NCBI GenBank assembly: GCA_028571685.1
Contig: CM053140.1
Coordinates: 147,235,701-147,299,700, forward strand
Direction of reading: 5' to 3'
DNA: 64,000 bases
Origin: Heterohyrax brucei
Lineage: Eukaryota > Chordata > Mammalia > Hyracoidea > Procaviidae
This document shows, one piece after another, positions 1 to 13,500 of the stretch. Below the pieces are notes generated by a model that did no database searches, was not told where the DNA came from, and saw nothing but the letters and a program-made list of their open reading frames with translations. The position numbers were made by a program, and so were the translations under genes. Position 1 is the stretch's first letter. Every line of letters starts with the position of its first letter.

Positions 1-1065
1 CTGAAATTTCATCATGATGAATAGTGTCTTAGATCCTTTGGGGGAAAAAAGAAAACAAAGGAATAACAATGAAGTTTAGAATGCGAGAGGTTAATTTTGT
101 ATGCAATACAGACAATCTCTCTAGTATCCAAGACATAACCTATGCTCTAATAATAAATACCTTTAGATACCAAGAATTCCTACCTTACCATTCTTTCAGA
201 AGACTTATTTTACACAGTTCTTAGACAGCATATACTTCATATAAAATATAAGAATTAATGTACATTCCAAAGGTCAGATTCAGGGACAAAATACATCACC
301 TGAACCTAGCAACATATTTACTCCTTTAGCTGCATAAGAAACATAGGCTGCATTTTTGTTATTCATGAGTAAATATTCAGAAAAACCGAACTAAACATAT
401 TGCAGTTACTAAATTTAACTTTCCCAGTCACAACAGATTTATGAATAAATGCAAAAGCACTAATGGCTACATCAAAACCATGCCACATTGGAGGACTGGT
501 TGGAATGGCCACAAGAGAAGCACTGGTAACTGCAAATTCCCTCTAGTTTATATATAGTTGAGACTCTTCTGTCTTCACATGGCTTTTCCCTATACTACAG
601 GCTCTTGCTAATGAGGCATTGAGGCTTCAAATGAAAACAATCAACCTTTAGGGAAAAGGCTGAGAAACGTCTCTCTGGAATTTCTGTTCCTAGAAACAGC
701 TTGCAGGTCCTTAAGGCAAATGCCAGCAGTCAAAGAAACTGTAGAACAGACTCAGTACATAAACAGTAAAATCGATGACCATTAACATCCCTGGATAAAA
801 ACTTCTTTCCAGAAGACCTAGCTGAAAAACACCAGCTTCTTCGTTTGTGAAGTCAATACAAATTTTATATTCTAGATGCACTGCCTATTTTTTTCTGTTT
901 GTAGAGACTTCTGGATTGGATGAAAGTCTGTAATGTTGCTTTGAAAAAGAAAAAAATACATATATATATCCACACATACACAATACAACTATGTAAAACA
1001 TACAGAAGCAACTCAAATACTCAAACACCAAGCAGCTTTGAGGTCTGTTCTTATTTGTTTGACTT
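1..1065 (-). other. EXTL2: EXTL2 3' untranslated region (runs to or beyond the window edge)
   Basis: The sequence continues from the stop codon without repeat insertion and is AT-rich. Reading it by eye on the minus strand, I saw no canonical AATAAA or ATTAAA; only weaker hexamer variants such as AGTAAA (from 'tttact' near 309) and TATAAA. The cleavage site may therefore lie before position 1. No other gene is apparent. Confidence 0.6.
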
Positions 1066-1554
1066 TTACATTTTACTTTTGTGGTTGGCATACGGAAAAC
1101 CAAACTGAGAAATCATAATGTTGGAATATTTTAAGGGCATGCTATCATAGATTTTAACAAGCTTATTTATACAATAAGACCTCTGCAGAAAGTGCTCAGC
1201 TCGGTGCCACATTCCAGAATAGCCACCACTGGTTTCTTTTTCTAAACTGACCATATTTACAGGTTTCACAAATACCCCTGAAGCCTTTCCAGTATGCTTG
1301 GAGATGAGAAAATTCAGGATGATATCATCACAGTTTTGAGTTTCATCTATCAAAGCATGGACAGCTGCAGGTTGCTTCTGAAAGAGTTCAAGATACTTGC
1401 TATTGAAGAATGAAGCTCCAATCAGCACCAGAGAGTACTGGTCACCATTTCCAAACCCTGGTGTCTGTAGTTCAAAACCGCCGTAGCTGTAGATACCTGA
1501 TGAAGTAGAGACATGCTTTCTAGGAACAAATCCTACAATCTGATCAGGAAATTG
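1066..1554 (-). CDS. EXTL2: EXTL2 coding exon 4 (residues 169-330 and stop)
   Basis: The acceptor reads TCCTTTCAG|CAATTT with the exon starting at 1554 in phase 0; the stop codon is at 1066-1068. It encodes QFPDQIVGFVPRKH to the C-terminus, including GNGDQY, the FFNSKYLELF acceptor-site segment, NCDDI and the GMWHRAE/QRSYCINK region. The open frame extends upstream to 1590 through the intron, but the first 12 residues of that frame (MPHLIVLFHSFQ) are the polypyrimidine tract and acceptor read as codons. Confidence 0.96.
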   Translation of the reverse strand, partial: QFPDQIVGFVPRKHVSTSSGIYSYGGFELQTPGFGNGDQYSLVLIGASFFNSKYLELFQKQPAAVHALIDETQNCDDIILNFLISKHTGKASGVFVKPVNMVSLEKETSGGYSGMWHRAEHFLQRSYCINKLVKIYDSMPLKYSNIMISQFGFPYANHKSKM

Positions 1555-4500
1555 CTGAAAGGAGTGAAAAAGAACAATTAAGTGCGGCATTCCTCTATGG
1601 CAGACATGGTTAAGAAGGTAAGGATCTGTCCAACAGAGAAACTGATCTGTCAGTTTTATTACATTCCTGGTTTCTGCACTGCAGTGTCCTCTAACACCAA
1701 GCAGCTTCCTAAGTCTATGCCCTGGTAAAATTACAGGCGAAATTCCTTCATATGTCAGATTTTCTAATCACACAAATGTTCTATTTCAAACATGACTTGG
1801 TATCAGCAAATTCCAGTCACTAAAGAGTTTAGTTCTTTAAAGTTTGCTTCTGGATAAGGTAACTGTGTGAATGCTATTTATTGTATGAAATAATAAGATT
1901 TAATGTGATTGCTTTGAAAAACTCTTTTAATCTCTGAGGAATACATAAAATAATAAAATAATGATTTTATTGTGTTTCCACATTGATTTTAATGTTCTTG
2001 AAAATTACTGTTGACTTTAAACAATAAATTTAAACAACGTTTTACTCCTTTCCAGTTTGGGTGTATTCTTGCTAAAAATATAAGAGGTCTACCAGAAAAG
2101 TTGAAAAGAAAAAGAATATACAGCAGTAATACATTTAATACTGGGTGAGAAGGCCTGGAAGTAAAACAAAAATCAACAAAAAGAAAACAAAGAAGCATGT
2201 AAACTTGAGTGTCATTCATTTGTTGAACAAACTTTAAACAAGGGACCTGAAAACACTGGGCTGGGTTAAATTTCATTTCCAAGAACTCACAATCAGGAGG
2301 ATACAACTATGTGAACAAGGAATTATAATACTGTAATAAAGTTGTAAATGTAGTTGGGTAAAATCTGGTGGGCACAATGAAAAGTATGCTGCTCAGAGGC
2401 CATGGGGAGGGTCACAGGATGGGGAATAAAGGCCGGGAGACTTGACAGGGAATGTACCCATTTATGGCATCTAAGAGGATGAAGAGAATCTAGGTGGTCA
2501 GAGGAGGGACGGTGGCCAAAAGGTTGACAGTTGGAACCCATCCAAGGGTGCCTCAGAAGACAGGCCTGGCAATCTGCTTTCAAAAGGGTAGTCTTGAAAT
2601 CCCTATGGAGCAGTTCTACTCTGCACATGTGGGGTGGCTATGAATTAGAATCAACTCCACAGTGACTAATAACAACCAAAAGAAGAAGGAAAGAAGGAAA
2701 AGAGAAAGCACTAGAAGTGAGGATAATAGGTCAGGTACAGAAGCACAGATGTCTGTGTGGTCTGTTCTCACCTGGCCTGCTTGTACATACCCAATATTTA
2801 CAACACGTGGGGCACTGCAGGGCATCACTGGACTGAATTTTAGGAGTCAAATAACACTTGAGCAATGGATTAGAACTGTTCTTGATATTTTTATGAATAA
2901 CCTGTAATCATACATACCTTTAATTATGGCCTACTCAGTTATTCTAATGAACCAGTCTTTGTATTTTTCTCCCTTATATTTTGGGTAAATTGAATTTTTA
3001 CCTTAAGTAAAAATCTTTCAGCTGAAGTGTTACTTTAGAACTTTTTGCCTAGGAAGCTTTTTTTTAAAAGGCCTGAAAAACTGCTGATATGGGCAAAAAA
3101 AAAAAAAAAAAAAAAACCCAACAATTTGTTTATCAGGATACCAGGTATGAGGTGAACAACTAAAGTTTTTAAAATGTTGATATCTGCAGACTACTGTAAT
3201 GACTACTGTGATGCCAGCCAAGTCGGATCCGATAGCTTACTATTAATATCCCAAGTAGCTAATTAAGTGGAGTTGCTATAATACCAATGAGACTGCTTAT
3301 TTGGAAACACAGTAGTTAACTACATGAGAAGGCCTCAGGGTATCTGTATGCAGCTCTGGTTCCAGGTAACTGTACAGCAACTTGTAAATCCAGTGACTAT
3401 GAATCCATATTCAATAGCAGAGGGTTGCTTTTAGAGAAAAGCAAGCAAACTATCACTGCTCACCCTTGCTAAGATTTAGAAAATAAAACCAACCCTACAG
3501 TGGTGCAGGAAGAATTTTCACTGCAGAATTTTTAAATATTCAAAAGCACAATTGAATTAAGTGAATAAATGTCTTCATTTAAAAAGTTATAGTATAGAGT
3601 ATATGAGTACAGAAATGTATTTTTTCATTTGACACTCATGTCTGCTGCCCTGTATAAAGCATCTCTGCATTCTAGCCTTTGCTAAACAGATATTTCCTCA
3701 TTATTCTCTGGAAGGTAGTTCTGGTTCCTCTGTCTGATACACTAAAATATAAATCAAATACAGACAAACGATGCCACAACGAGGTTGACTTTCAGCACCA
3801 AAAAGCTAAATCTACTCCTGTTTAGTTGATTCCAGCTGATAGTGACTACAGGACAAAGAACTGCCCCACGGTTTCCAAGGAGCAGCTGGTGGATTTGAAC
3901 TGCTGACCATTTGGTTAGCAGCTGTAACATATTACCCTTTGCAACCAGGGGGTTCTACTTTCAGCACAGGAAATCTTAATTACCCTGTAACAAATTCTAT
4001 CTGTCTTTAAGATAGCTACATTCTACAATGTTTTAGTAAGCCCCACAGTAAACCACGCTGTCCTGTTTAAGCACTGTGTAAGACTTTATAACCCAAACCC
4101 AAACTCACTGCCATTGAGTTATGACTCACAGTTACCCTATACACATGGCAAAACTGTCCCATAGAGTGTCCAAGGAGTACCTGGCAGATCTGAACTGCTG
4201 ACTTTTTGGTCGGCAGCTGCACCACTTAAAACCGCTATACCACCAGGGTTACGCAGATGGTTTTCTAAAGATTACAGCAATATTACCTGCCAAACTGAGA
4301 AGGCAAAAACGATGTCCTGGGCGCTAATGAGCATGTCATCATCTACCATCAACACCGCTGAAAGGAAAGAAAAAAAAGTTAAATTGAAGTTTACAAATGA
4401 AAACAAAATTAGTAAGCTGCATAGTATCATTACATAAACCATTCAAATGATGTATCTGCTGACCTAATTAGTAAACAAGAAATATATTCTTGGAGAATTT

Positions 4501-7500
4501 TCTCTGGCCACAAAGTTCTTCCATAAATTGTGATTTTTACAACTTCCCGAGGGAAAATTATCATGTAGTTATCATCCATCATCCTAGAAACTAACGAAAC
4601 TAAATAAATAACACCGAGATTCTTTAAAGCAAATTACAACCTCATGAAACTGCTGTGAATGGCGTCAAAAGGGTAGAAAGTGCATTAAGCACAAGGTAAA
4701 TGGCATCTTCCTACCCTCTGCAGCATAGTACTGTGTAATCATAGTGTTATCTTTTCCTACAATATTAACCTGTGTCATCACTGCAAGATATATTTGATTT
4801 CTTCCCCAGGAAACTGCTTCTTGACATTGTGGAAATTACACTTAAACATTTCAAAGTGCTTTCTTATGATTAATTTCCCCTATTTTCTCCAGATAGTTAA
4901 GACAAGTGCCAGAAATCAACAATCTTACCCCCAACTCTGATCATCTGCTGCCCTTGCAGGCTGAGAACCCAGGTGCAACTCACCACTGGTTTCCAGTTCA
5001 GGAAAGACCTGGAGTCGATTTCTCATTTTGTTTGCTGTTTGTAGTTTGAAGATGACAGGGATTGGGTGAGGCCCTAGAGAATTCCATAATTCATCTGGTC
5101 CCTTCTCCCCAATGTTGTTCCACACAACAATCACTTTGTGCAGATGTGGTATTGCCTGGTAGTGATTTAAAAGTCTCAACAAGAGATCTGTTCTGTTGTA
5201 TGTCTGCATTATAAGAGTAAAGGAATCCATGGTAGACTTGCCCTGGGCTTTTATCTCTCTACGCAACATGGGCATCTTGTCTTCTTTGATGTTAGGAAGT
5301 AAAGCAGTCAAAGCACCAGCTACTAGTAATAACACAAGGATGACCACCAAAGAGAAACGAAGCACTCGGATTCCCATCACTCTCCCAGGAAGTTTGCAGA
5401 TGTGGCAACACCTATCGTAGAAATGAAAATAAAATACAGGACATTATCATTTTTATCAGTCACAATTATCTTGGTTTTGTTTTTATAGTGAGGAGTCATT
5501 CTCATTTTCACTGATTCAAATTCAGCTCTCTCTTCCTCTTTGATAGGTAATCTGGCCTACGAGAAAGAAAACTGAAATCAATAGTGCCACAGTGTCGATT
5601 CTGACTCACAGACATCCTACAGGACTGCCCCATGGGGTTTCCAAGGAATATGGTGGATTCAGAATGCTGACCTTTTGGTTAGCAGCTGACCTCTTAATCA
5701 CCCTAATATTCCTTCCCTCTGAGTCTGCTTGTTTTGCAGCTGCAAACAAAAGATCTCACAAACACAAAACAGAAACAAACAGTACATTTTAAAATAGACC
5801 TCACTTTATTACTAAAAATTTGGAAAAGAGATTATTTTTCCAAATGGGAATGTAGTTCCCTTCACAGTATGCTAATTTTAAATGTATTTTTTTCTAAAGT
5901 TAAAAGTCAGCAAATCTGTTTACCGAATGAACTCATATGCTGAACTTTAAAACACGAAACAGACAACAACAGTTAACATTCAAAACCCAAACCAAAGCTA
6001 GTGCCATTGAGAAGATTCCGACTCAAAGCAACCCCCTAGGTCAGAGAAGTATTGCCCCATAGTGTCCAAGGAGCACTTGGTGGACTTAAACTGCTGACTT
6101 TCCGGTTAGCAGACACAGCACTTAACTTACTATATATACCACCAGGGTCTCCAAGAGTAACAGCAGCTTCTGACAATTATAGTTGCTTTATTGCTAATCA
6201 GGTGCTTCACATGCTATGTTGCGGTGTGCCACCGAGTTGTTTCTGAGTCAGACTGACCTTATATGACATGGCAGAACTGCCCCAGAGGGTTTCCTAGGCT
6301 ATACTCCTTACACAGCAGATTATCAGGTCTTTCTCCTCTAGTGCCATTAGTGGCTTTGAACTGCCAACCTTTTGGTTAGCAGCCAAGTACTCAACCATTG
6401 TGACATCAGGGCTCCTTTCACACACCATAATCAACCACCAAACCTGCTGCTATAAAGCTGATTCCAACTCATACCTGGTACTGCTCTTAATAGAATTACC
6501 ATGGTGAATAGCTTTACAAAAAACAGTTTATTCTTACACAGTCCAGTAGGCTGGAAGTCTGAATTTAGGGTGTTGTCTCCAAGGGGAATGCACTCTGTAA
6601 GCTCTGGAGGAAGGTCTTCATGTTCCATTAATCTTTCTTTGGTCTGAGAGCATCTTGGCACAGGCACCTCAGGTCTGAAGGATGTGATCTGCTTTTGGTG
6701 CTGCTTTCTTGATGGTATGAGGTCCGCCACCTGAGTTCTTAACCAATGTGCTTATTCATTCAATAAACTAAACAAAGTTACCAAGCACTTACTTTGTGCC
6801 AGGCAATGTGGTTGGTTCCATGCATACAGAAATAAATGAGATAGACAAGGTCTCTGCTGTAAGTAGCAGAGGACATAATAAAGACAGACAGATAACAAAG
6901 TAAATAATTTCAAGAGGTAATTTAGGATACTGATAAGTGCTTATGAAGAGAATCAATCAGAATGACACGATAAGCAAGGGCCATGTTATCTGGGGCCTGT
7001 TAAGAATGTATGGATTTTATTCTGTTAGATGGGGCAAGCCACTGGAGCTTTTGCCTAGGAGACTGACGAGATCTTATTATCTTTTACTATTATTATCTTC
7101 ATTTAATAGTTCAGATGTTTGCAAACATTAAATAATTTTTCCCAGATTACTAAACTAGTTAATGGAGCTTAACTTTTCCTTCAGAGGTGGGGCCAAGATG
7201 GCGAACTAAGCACACATCTCCATTCCCGCTGAGAACTAAGGCCTGGAGTGACAACTGAACAGAGCAGCATGGACATCTGGGGAGCCCTAGGATCTGGTGT
7301 AGGTTTGGCAGACTGGACAAGGCACCAGAAAGGTAGAAACTACCTCTCTCAAAGATGACGCAGTGGCATGCTGACTCCTGGCTCATAGTTTAGGAGGACT
7401 GCACATACTGATGCCTTCTTTGTTATCCAGGAGACAGGGACTGGGCACGAGCCAGCTAACAGTGTATAGTGCAGCAGAGAGACTGTGCTTGGGATGGCCA

Positions 7501-10500
7501 CATATTAAGAGCCCAGTTACTGACTGAGGGCACTAGTGCTCTTCTACCCTCTCTTCTCTGAGGTGTGCCATGGGTTCTGTTGACTCACAGCAAGAAGGAC
7601 AGCTTGGGCAGGATGCCATCTTAGTCAGCTGAGAGGTGGAGTCAGCCACTCTGAAGGTCTCAACTGGGGTTGATTCTCATGCTGAGTAGCAGTCCCTGTG
7701 TGGATAGCGCTTCTCCAGCAGAAAAGCTGTATTTAAGATGATTGTGCCTACAATTAGAGGTGGGGCCTGGCAGACGCAGGTGGCAAAGCCCTAACACTCC
7801 CTTCTTTGAACCATGTCATAGTGTCTGGGGATGGCCTATGCAATGCTTTCCTTGTCCGTTGGAAGGTGGGGTAAGCTGCATCTGAGGGCCCCACTGATTT
7901 CAGCAGCTGATGGTCAGCTCCTGCTCTACAGTAAAGCACCTTTCTAAAATAAGACCTCCCGGAGAATTCACTACCGAGAGGAGAGGTAGAATGTCCACCA
8001 CCTTTAACTCTTCCACATCATAGCACTGGCAGACTGTCTCTCAGTGACTCCATCAGTAGGGTGCGATATTTGCTACCAGGAGGAGGAGCCTGCCACCTGA
8101 GGGCCCAGCTGCTTTCAGGGGATGCTGCACAGCACCCCGCTCAGCAAGTAAGCCATTTATAAGCTAAACACATCTATAGAGTGCAGCAGTCCCAGGCAGC
8201 TGAGTGGGGTTGAATCCTTCTCCCTTCCATGAGCTATACCATAAGTTTGATTGCCATAACAACAGTGCTGCCACAAGTAACTCTCACCTTAGCAGCCAGG
8301 AGGTGTGGCCTGCTACCCAAGACAGTCCACCTGGGGCCAGTCACTAAAGAACACAGAGGGCATTTCACACCAACGGACACATGCACAAGAATGTTTATTG
8401 CAGCACAGTCCACAATAGCAAAAAGATGGAATCAACCCAGATGCCCAACAACAGAGGAATGAATAGGTAAACTATGGTATATATACTCAATGGAGCACTA
8501 TGCAATGATAAAGAATAATGATGATTCCAGGAAACATAACCTGGTTTCAACTGGAAGACATTATGTTGAGTGAAACTAGTCAGCGACAAAAGGATAAATA
8601 TTGTATGAACCCCTACGATAAGATCTCAAAAACAGACTTATGTATAGAAGAAAAGACTCTTTGACAGCTGCAAGGCAGAGGAGGGAGGGAGGGCGAGGGG
8701 AGGAGGGTTTAAATTAGATAGTTGGTAGAAATTTGGTCAGGTGAAATCGGTGATAGCACACATTAGAAACAAGAACAATATTAAGTGGACTTCAGCATAA
8801 CTTGAATACGTCTTCCATCTTAACCCAATATTCCAAGGACAGAGTAGCTGGGGCCGGGGGCCAGGGCCCATGCTCTCAGGTGAAATTGAGGCCAACTGGC
8901 ACAACCAGTGTTTTGCTAAGAGGGCTCGCTGTGCCCCACACTGGTGAGCAGCTTCTGGGGTCTTAAAAGCTGCCAAGCTGCCATTGAGGGCACAGCAAAT
9001 GGTCCCAACTCAGCAGTAACAGATGCTCACCAAGGACCAAAATGACACGGGGTAAAGACAACTCAGAAGATAAGAGAGACCCACATGAGTGGATGCCTAC
9101 ATAGACTTGGGACCAGAAGAACCACCCGGCTACCACCAGTGATAGCTGCGATGGAGATCACTAGGTTGAGTCTCACTGGTAACACAAGATTAAAAAGGGG
9201 TGCACCCTGAGATCTCCACTAAAAGACTACAACTGATGGTCCAGTGGCTTCGGGGTTCCCCTGGGAGCATGGCCCCTGGCCCTAATGCTGCCCTTGCCCA
9301 TAAATCATAATGAAGGTCCACTCTTCGGACACGAATGGATTGGACTTGGCGATGCAGAGTGACCATGTATTGGATGCACTTTATGGTTCTATGTATCTAT
9401 AGGATATCATCCTGCTGACCTCTGGCTGGAGGAAGGAGAGTGGGTGGAGAGGAGGGGAAAGGAGACTCTTGGGAGAATGAGACATGTATGGAGCAGAGAG
9501 GAATAGTATGCTGTCATCAGGCAGGAAGTGCAGTGGAAGCTGCATATAGGTGGGCACATAAGTTTATATGTGAATGTGCATTTTCACTCAGTCATAATAA
9601 TAATAAAAAAAGAACACAGAGAAGGCTGGTGACCAATTCTAGTAGTGCTCTTATTCCCCTCTTAGAACACTGCCTCAGCTCCTGTTGGGGTAACATCAGA
9701 GAAATCGAACAGCTTCTTGATGGTGTGAAGACAACAATCAATATCTAACCATTTAAAGAAGCAGTAAGCCATGGCTCTGAAAAACTCCCAAAATAAAGAA
9801 TCAAGAAATTTCCAAGAAGAAGAAGTATTTCTGAAATTATTAGAGGTCAAGTACAAAAGAATTATGTGCAGACGTCTCCTAGAGATTAAACCAAAAGGAG
9901 AACAAAATGAAAAATTTAAGTAAGCTATTTGAGCTCACACAACATCAACAATCCAAAATCTAGCAGATCAATAATAAAATTGCAGAATTAGACAATTCAA
10001 TGGAAAGCCAAAAGAGTAGAACTGAGTATCTGGAAGCCAGAGTTAGTGAGCTCATGGACAGAGCAATCTGTCACCAGCATTTATGAGAAAACAGAGAAAA
10101 TAAATCAAAAAATTGAAGAAGCAGTAAGAAATATGTAAGACTATTAACAGGAAGAATCTACAGATAACTGCAGTTCTGGAGCACAGAAAAATAAAGAGTA
10201 TTGTAGTACAGCTGCTGACAGAAAACTTGCCTCAAATTATGAAAGAAGAGAATATAGATATCCAAGCTGCTTTTCGAACACCACAAAAACTAGACCCCAA
10301 AATAAAAACACCAAAACATACTACAATCAAGCTTAAAAAAATAAAACATAAACAGAGGTTCTTAAAGGCAGCAAGGCTTAAAGCAAAGCTAACATACAAG
10401 GGGGAAGCCCTGTAGGCTTTTGTCTGACTTTCTCAGCAGAAACAATGTTGGCAAGAAGGTAGCAGGATAACTTATTGAAAGCCTTACAGTAGAAAATCTT

Positions 10501-13500
10501 CCAACCAAGAATTATATATCCTGCAAAATTGTCTCTCAAATATGAAGGTGAAATTAAGACATTCACAGATAAACAGAAGCTTGGAGACTTTGTAAAAACC
10601 AAACCAAAACTACAGAAATACTGAAAGAAGCTCTTTGTTTAGAAAAACAAAGACATCAAGTGTATACTTAAGGAGACAATGCAGGACACAGCATCCAGAA
10701 TCCTACTCAATTAGGGAAGTGACAAAGCTCAATTAAAGCTAAAATATTGTACCAAGGGAATCACTGATCTTAACACAAAAACTATTACATCATCATACTA
10801 AAAAGAGGGATATATTACACTAGGTATAACCCTTTTAGATGGAAGGGAAATTAAAAAGATATGCAGAAGTTAAAGTCTGGTTTAAACTTAAAATATTAAG
10901 GGGGATGATGGGGTAGCCACAGAGCAAAATAACAATGTGATGTACCAAAACAAGAAACATAATACAGGAGTCTCAACAAACAAAAACCAATGCTGAAAAA
11001 GATGAAAAGTCAACCCATAAAGAAGAATTATCCGGAACAGAATATTAAGACCAACACAGAAAACATCAACAGCACAAAAATAAATGCATCAAAATGACAG
11101 CACTGAACACATACTTAATAACTACACTGAATGTAAACAGACTGAACGTTCCTATAAAGAGACAGAGAGTGACAGCCTAGATTAAAGACATGATCTGTCT
11201 GTATGTTGCCTATAAGAAACACACCTAAGACTCAAAGATACAAACACACTGAAAAATCAAAGGATGGAAAAATATATACCAAACTAACAACATACAAACA
11301 AGAGCAGGAGTGGCAATACTAATCTCAGATAAAATACATTTTAATGTAAAATTCACTCTCGTGGACAACAATGGTCCCTACTTATGGCTGAAAGGTTCAA
11401 TATATAAGCAGGAGATAACAATATTAAATAATTATGCACCAAATACCAGAGCATCTAAATACATTGAACAAACATTGATGACACTGAAAAATGAAATAGA
11501 TCCCTGCACAATGATAGGTGCAGAATTCAACAATCCACTTTCAGTAATGGACAGACCATCCACAAAAATGCTTGATGAAGATACAGAAGATCATATTGTG
11601 ACAATTAACCAACTAGATCTCGTAGACATACAGAGAACTTTTTACCCATTAACAGATAAGTACATCTTCTTCTCCAATGCACGTGGAACGTTTTCCAGAC
11701 TAGATCATGTATTACAACATAAAGCAAGTCTCAACAAAATCCAAAACACTGAATTACGCAAAGCATCTTCTTGAACTAGAAAGCCATAAAGTTGAAATAC
11801 ATAGCAGAAAAAACATAGGTAGAAATTTGAACTCATGGAAACTGAACAACACCTTGCTCAAAAAGCCATGGGTTATAGAAGAAATCAAGGATGAAATAAA
11901 GAAATTTATGGAATCAAATGAGAATGAAAAACTTCCTACCACAACCTATGGGATACAGCAAAAGCAGGGCTCAGAGGTCAGTTTATCTTTACAAATGCAC
12001 ACATCTGGAACGAAGAAAGGGCTCCAACCAAAAAATTAACCCTACAGCTTAAACAAGTAGAAAGAGAGAGCAACAAAGAAATCCCTGAGGCACCAGAAGA
12101 AAACAGATAATACAGATGAGAGTGTAACTGAATGAATTAAAGCATACATGAACAATTGAAAAAATTAACACAATCAAAAGCTGGTTCTTTGAAAAGATCA
12201 ACAAAATTGACAAACCACCCTGTAGTACACAGCAGAAATGCCCCATAGAATTTCCAAGGAGCAGCTGGTAGATTTGAACAAGCGACTTTTTGGTTAGCAG
12301 CCACGGCACTTAACTACTACTATACTTTCTAACAGAATACTAGGTAAACAAATACCTGATGGGTGTGGCCTTGATATTTACTGGTCGGAACTCTTAACTG
12401 TATATGTGAAGAAAGGCTAAATCCCACAGATACTTTTACAGGGATCTAGGTTCAACTCTACTTTTTGCTGTCTCCTCCTGTAGCTCTGTTGACTTTCAAT
12501 TGTTTCTGTTTTTTATTCTTCTGCTATTTCTGCTTCTGAGTCCAGATTTTACTTACTCCTCCACAAATTTCCGTAAGTCTTATAGGGCCATTATGAGTCA
12601 GAATTGACTCCACAGCAGTAGGTTTGGTTTTTTTGTTTGTTTGTTTTACATATGCCTCTATTTGGTGTTTTAGGCAACTGAGACTTCATGTCAATTTTTG
12701 CATATCTTGGATCTATTCTACTATCCTCCTCAAGTACTAAAGCCAGAAACAAGGAAAAAGAAATGTTGAAAGAAATTTACTTATGAAAAGACTGGGAAAA
12801 AAAATCCAAAAAACAAAAACCCAAGAATTTCTAAACAACACTATTTTAATACCCTAAAGAATAAAAGATCTCTTATATTCAGAAACTATCATACACTTCA
12901 TGATGACTTTAATTGATCTGTGTGTAGTCTAGCTTTTCTTGCCAGTTTTTATGAAATTCTCTTCTTATGTTGTATGAACAATAGATACTCTCCTTTACTG
13001 TTTAACATAGACAGATGGGAAACCCCAGGGTGTAGTGGTAAGTGCTATGTCTGCTAACCAAAAGGTGCTGGAGATGATTTCTTCTCATTGCTAACTCGAA
13101 CAGGTAGAATATATATGAGGTTTCACAATTAAGTTTGTGAACTTGCCTCTGTGCACTTATACTGGCAGCACTGTACAAACAACTCAGTAATGTTTCATAA
13201 CCTAGGTATATCAGTGTCTCACAGCTATGTTCATGTTGATGTGTGGTGACGTATTGCTGAGTGGCATTCATTATTGTTCTTGCAAGTTTCGGGGTGCCGT
13301 TGCAAGCATAGCGTTAATTAGAACAACAAACGAACATTAAATTTCTTGTTGAACTTGGCAAGGGTAGAAGTAAAATCAGGAACATGTTAGTCCAAGTTAT
13401 GAGGACAATGCCATTAAGAAAATGGCAGTGTGCAAATGGATTAAGCATTTTTCTGAGGGGAGTGAAAGTGTCATGGACAAAGTGAGGTCAGGGCAGCCAG

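Larger units (their letters stand above)
1555..4286 (-). other. EXTL2: EXTL2 last intron
   Basis: Non-coding. Apart from SINE pieces at 2507-2676, 3817-3955 and 4093-4250 and an (A)22 run at 3095-3116, I see nothing identifiable. The short open frames here have no recognisable protein features. Confidence 0.7.
7184..12215 (+). mobile_element. L1 LINE (older host copy), 5' UTR to N-terminal ORF2, interrupted by a younger L1
   Basis: Starts with a typical L1 5' end (GGGGCCAAGATGGCGAAC) at about 7189. The 5' UTR runs to 8358, is split by an L1 insertion at 8359-9608, and resumes at 9609/9622. An ORF1-like coiled-coil region full of stops lies at about 9760-10620, then the ORF2 endonuclease region. 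At 11220-11770 peptides like ETHLRLKDTNTLKNQRMEKY, ILNNYAPNTRASKYIEQTLM and FSNARGTFSRLDHVLQHKAS are clear. The usual GDFN endonuclease motif reads AEFN. The element stops near 12215 at an AfroSINE, so reverse transcriptase and 3' end are missing. Confidence 0.85.

Noticed and set aside
4925-4983. Extension of the EXTL2 exon 2 frame with GELHLGSQPARAADDQSWG
   Set aside because: It reads through a consensus GTGAGT donor; the spliced product instead continues AVLMVDDD from exon 3.
9440-9748. 102-codon frame crossing the L1 insertion junction
   Set aside because: It joins L1 3' UTR to the older L1's 5' UTR through the A-rich tail; chance frame.
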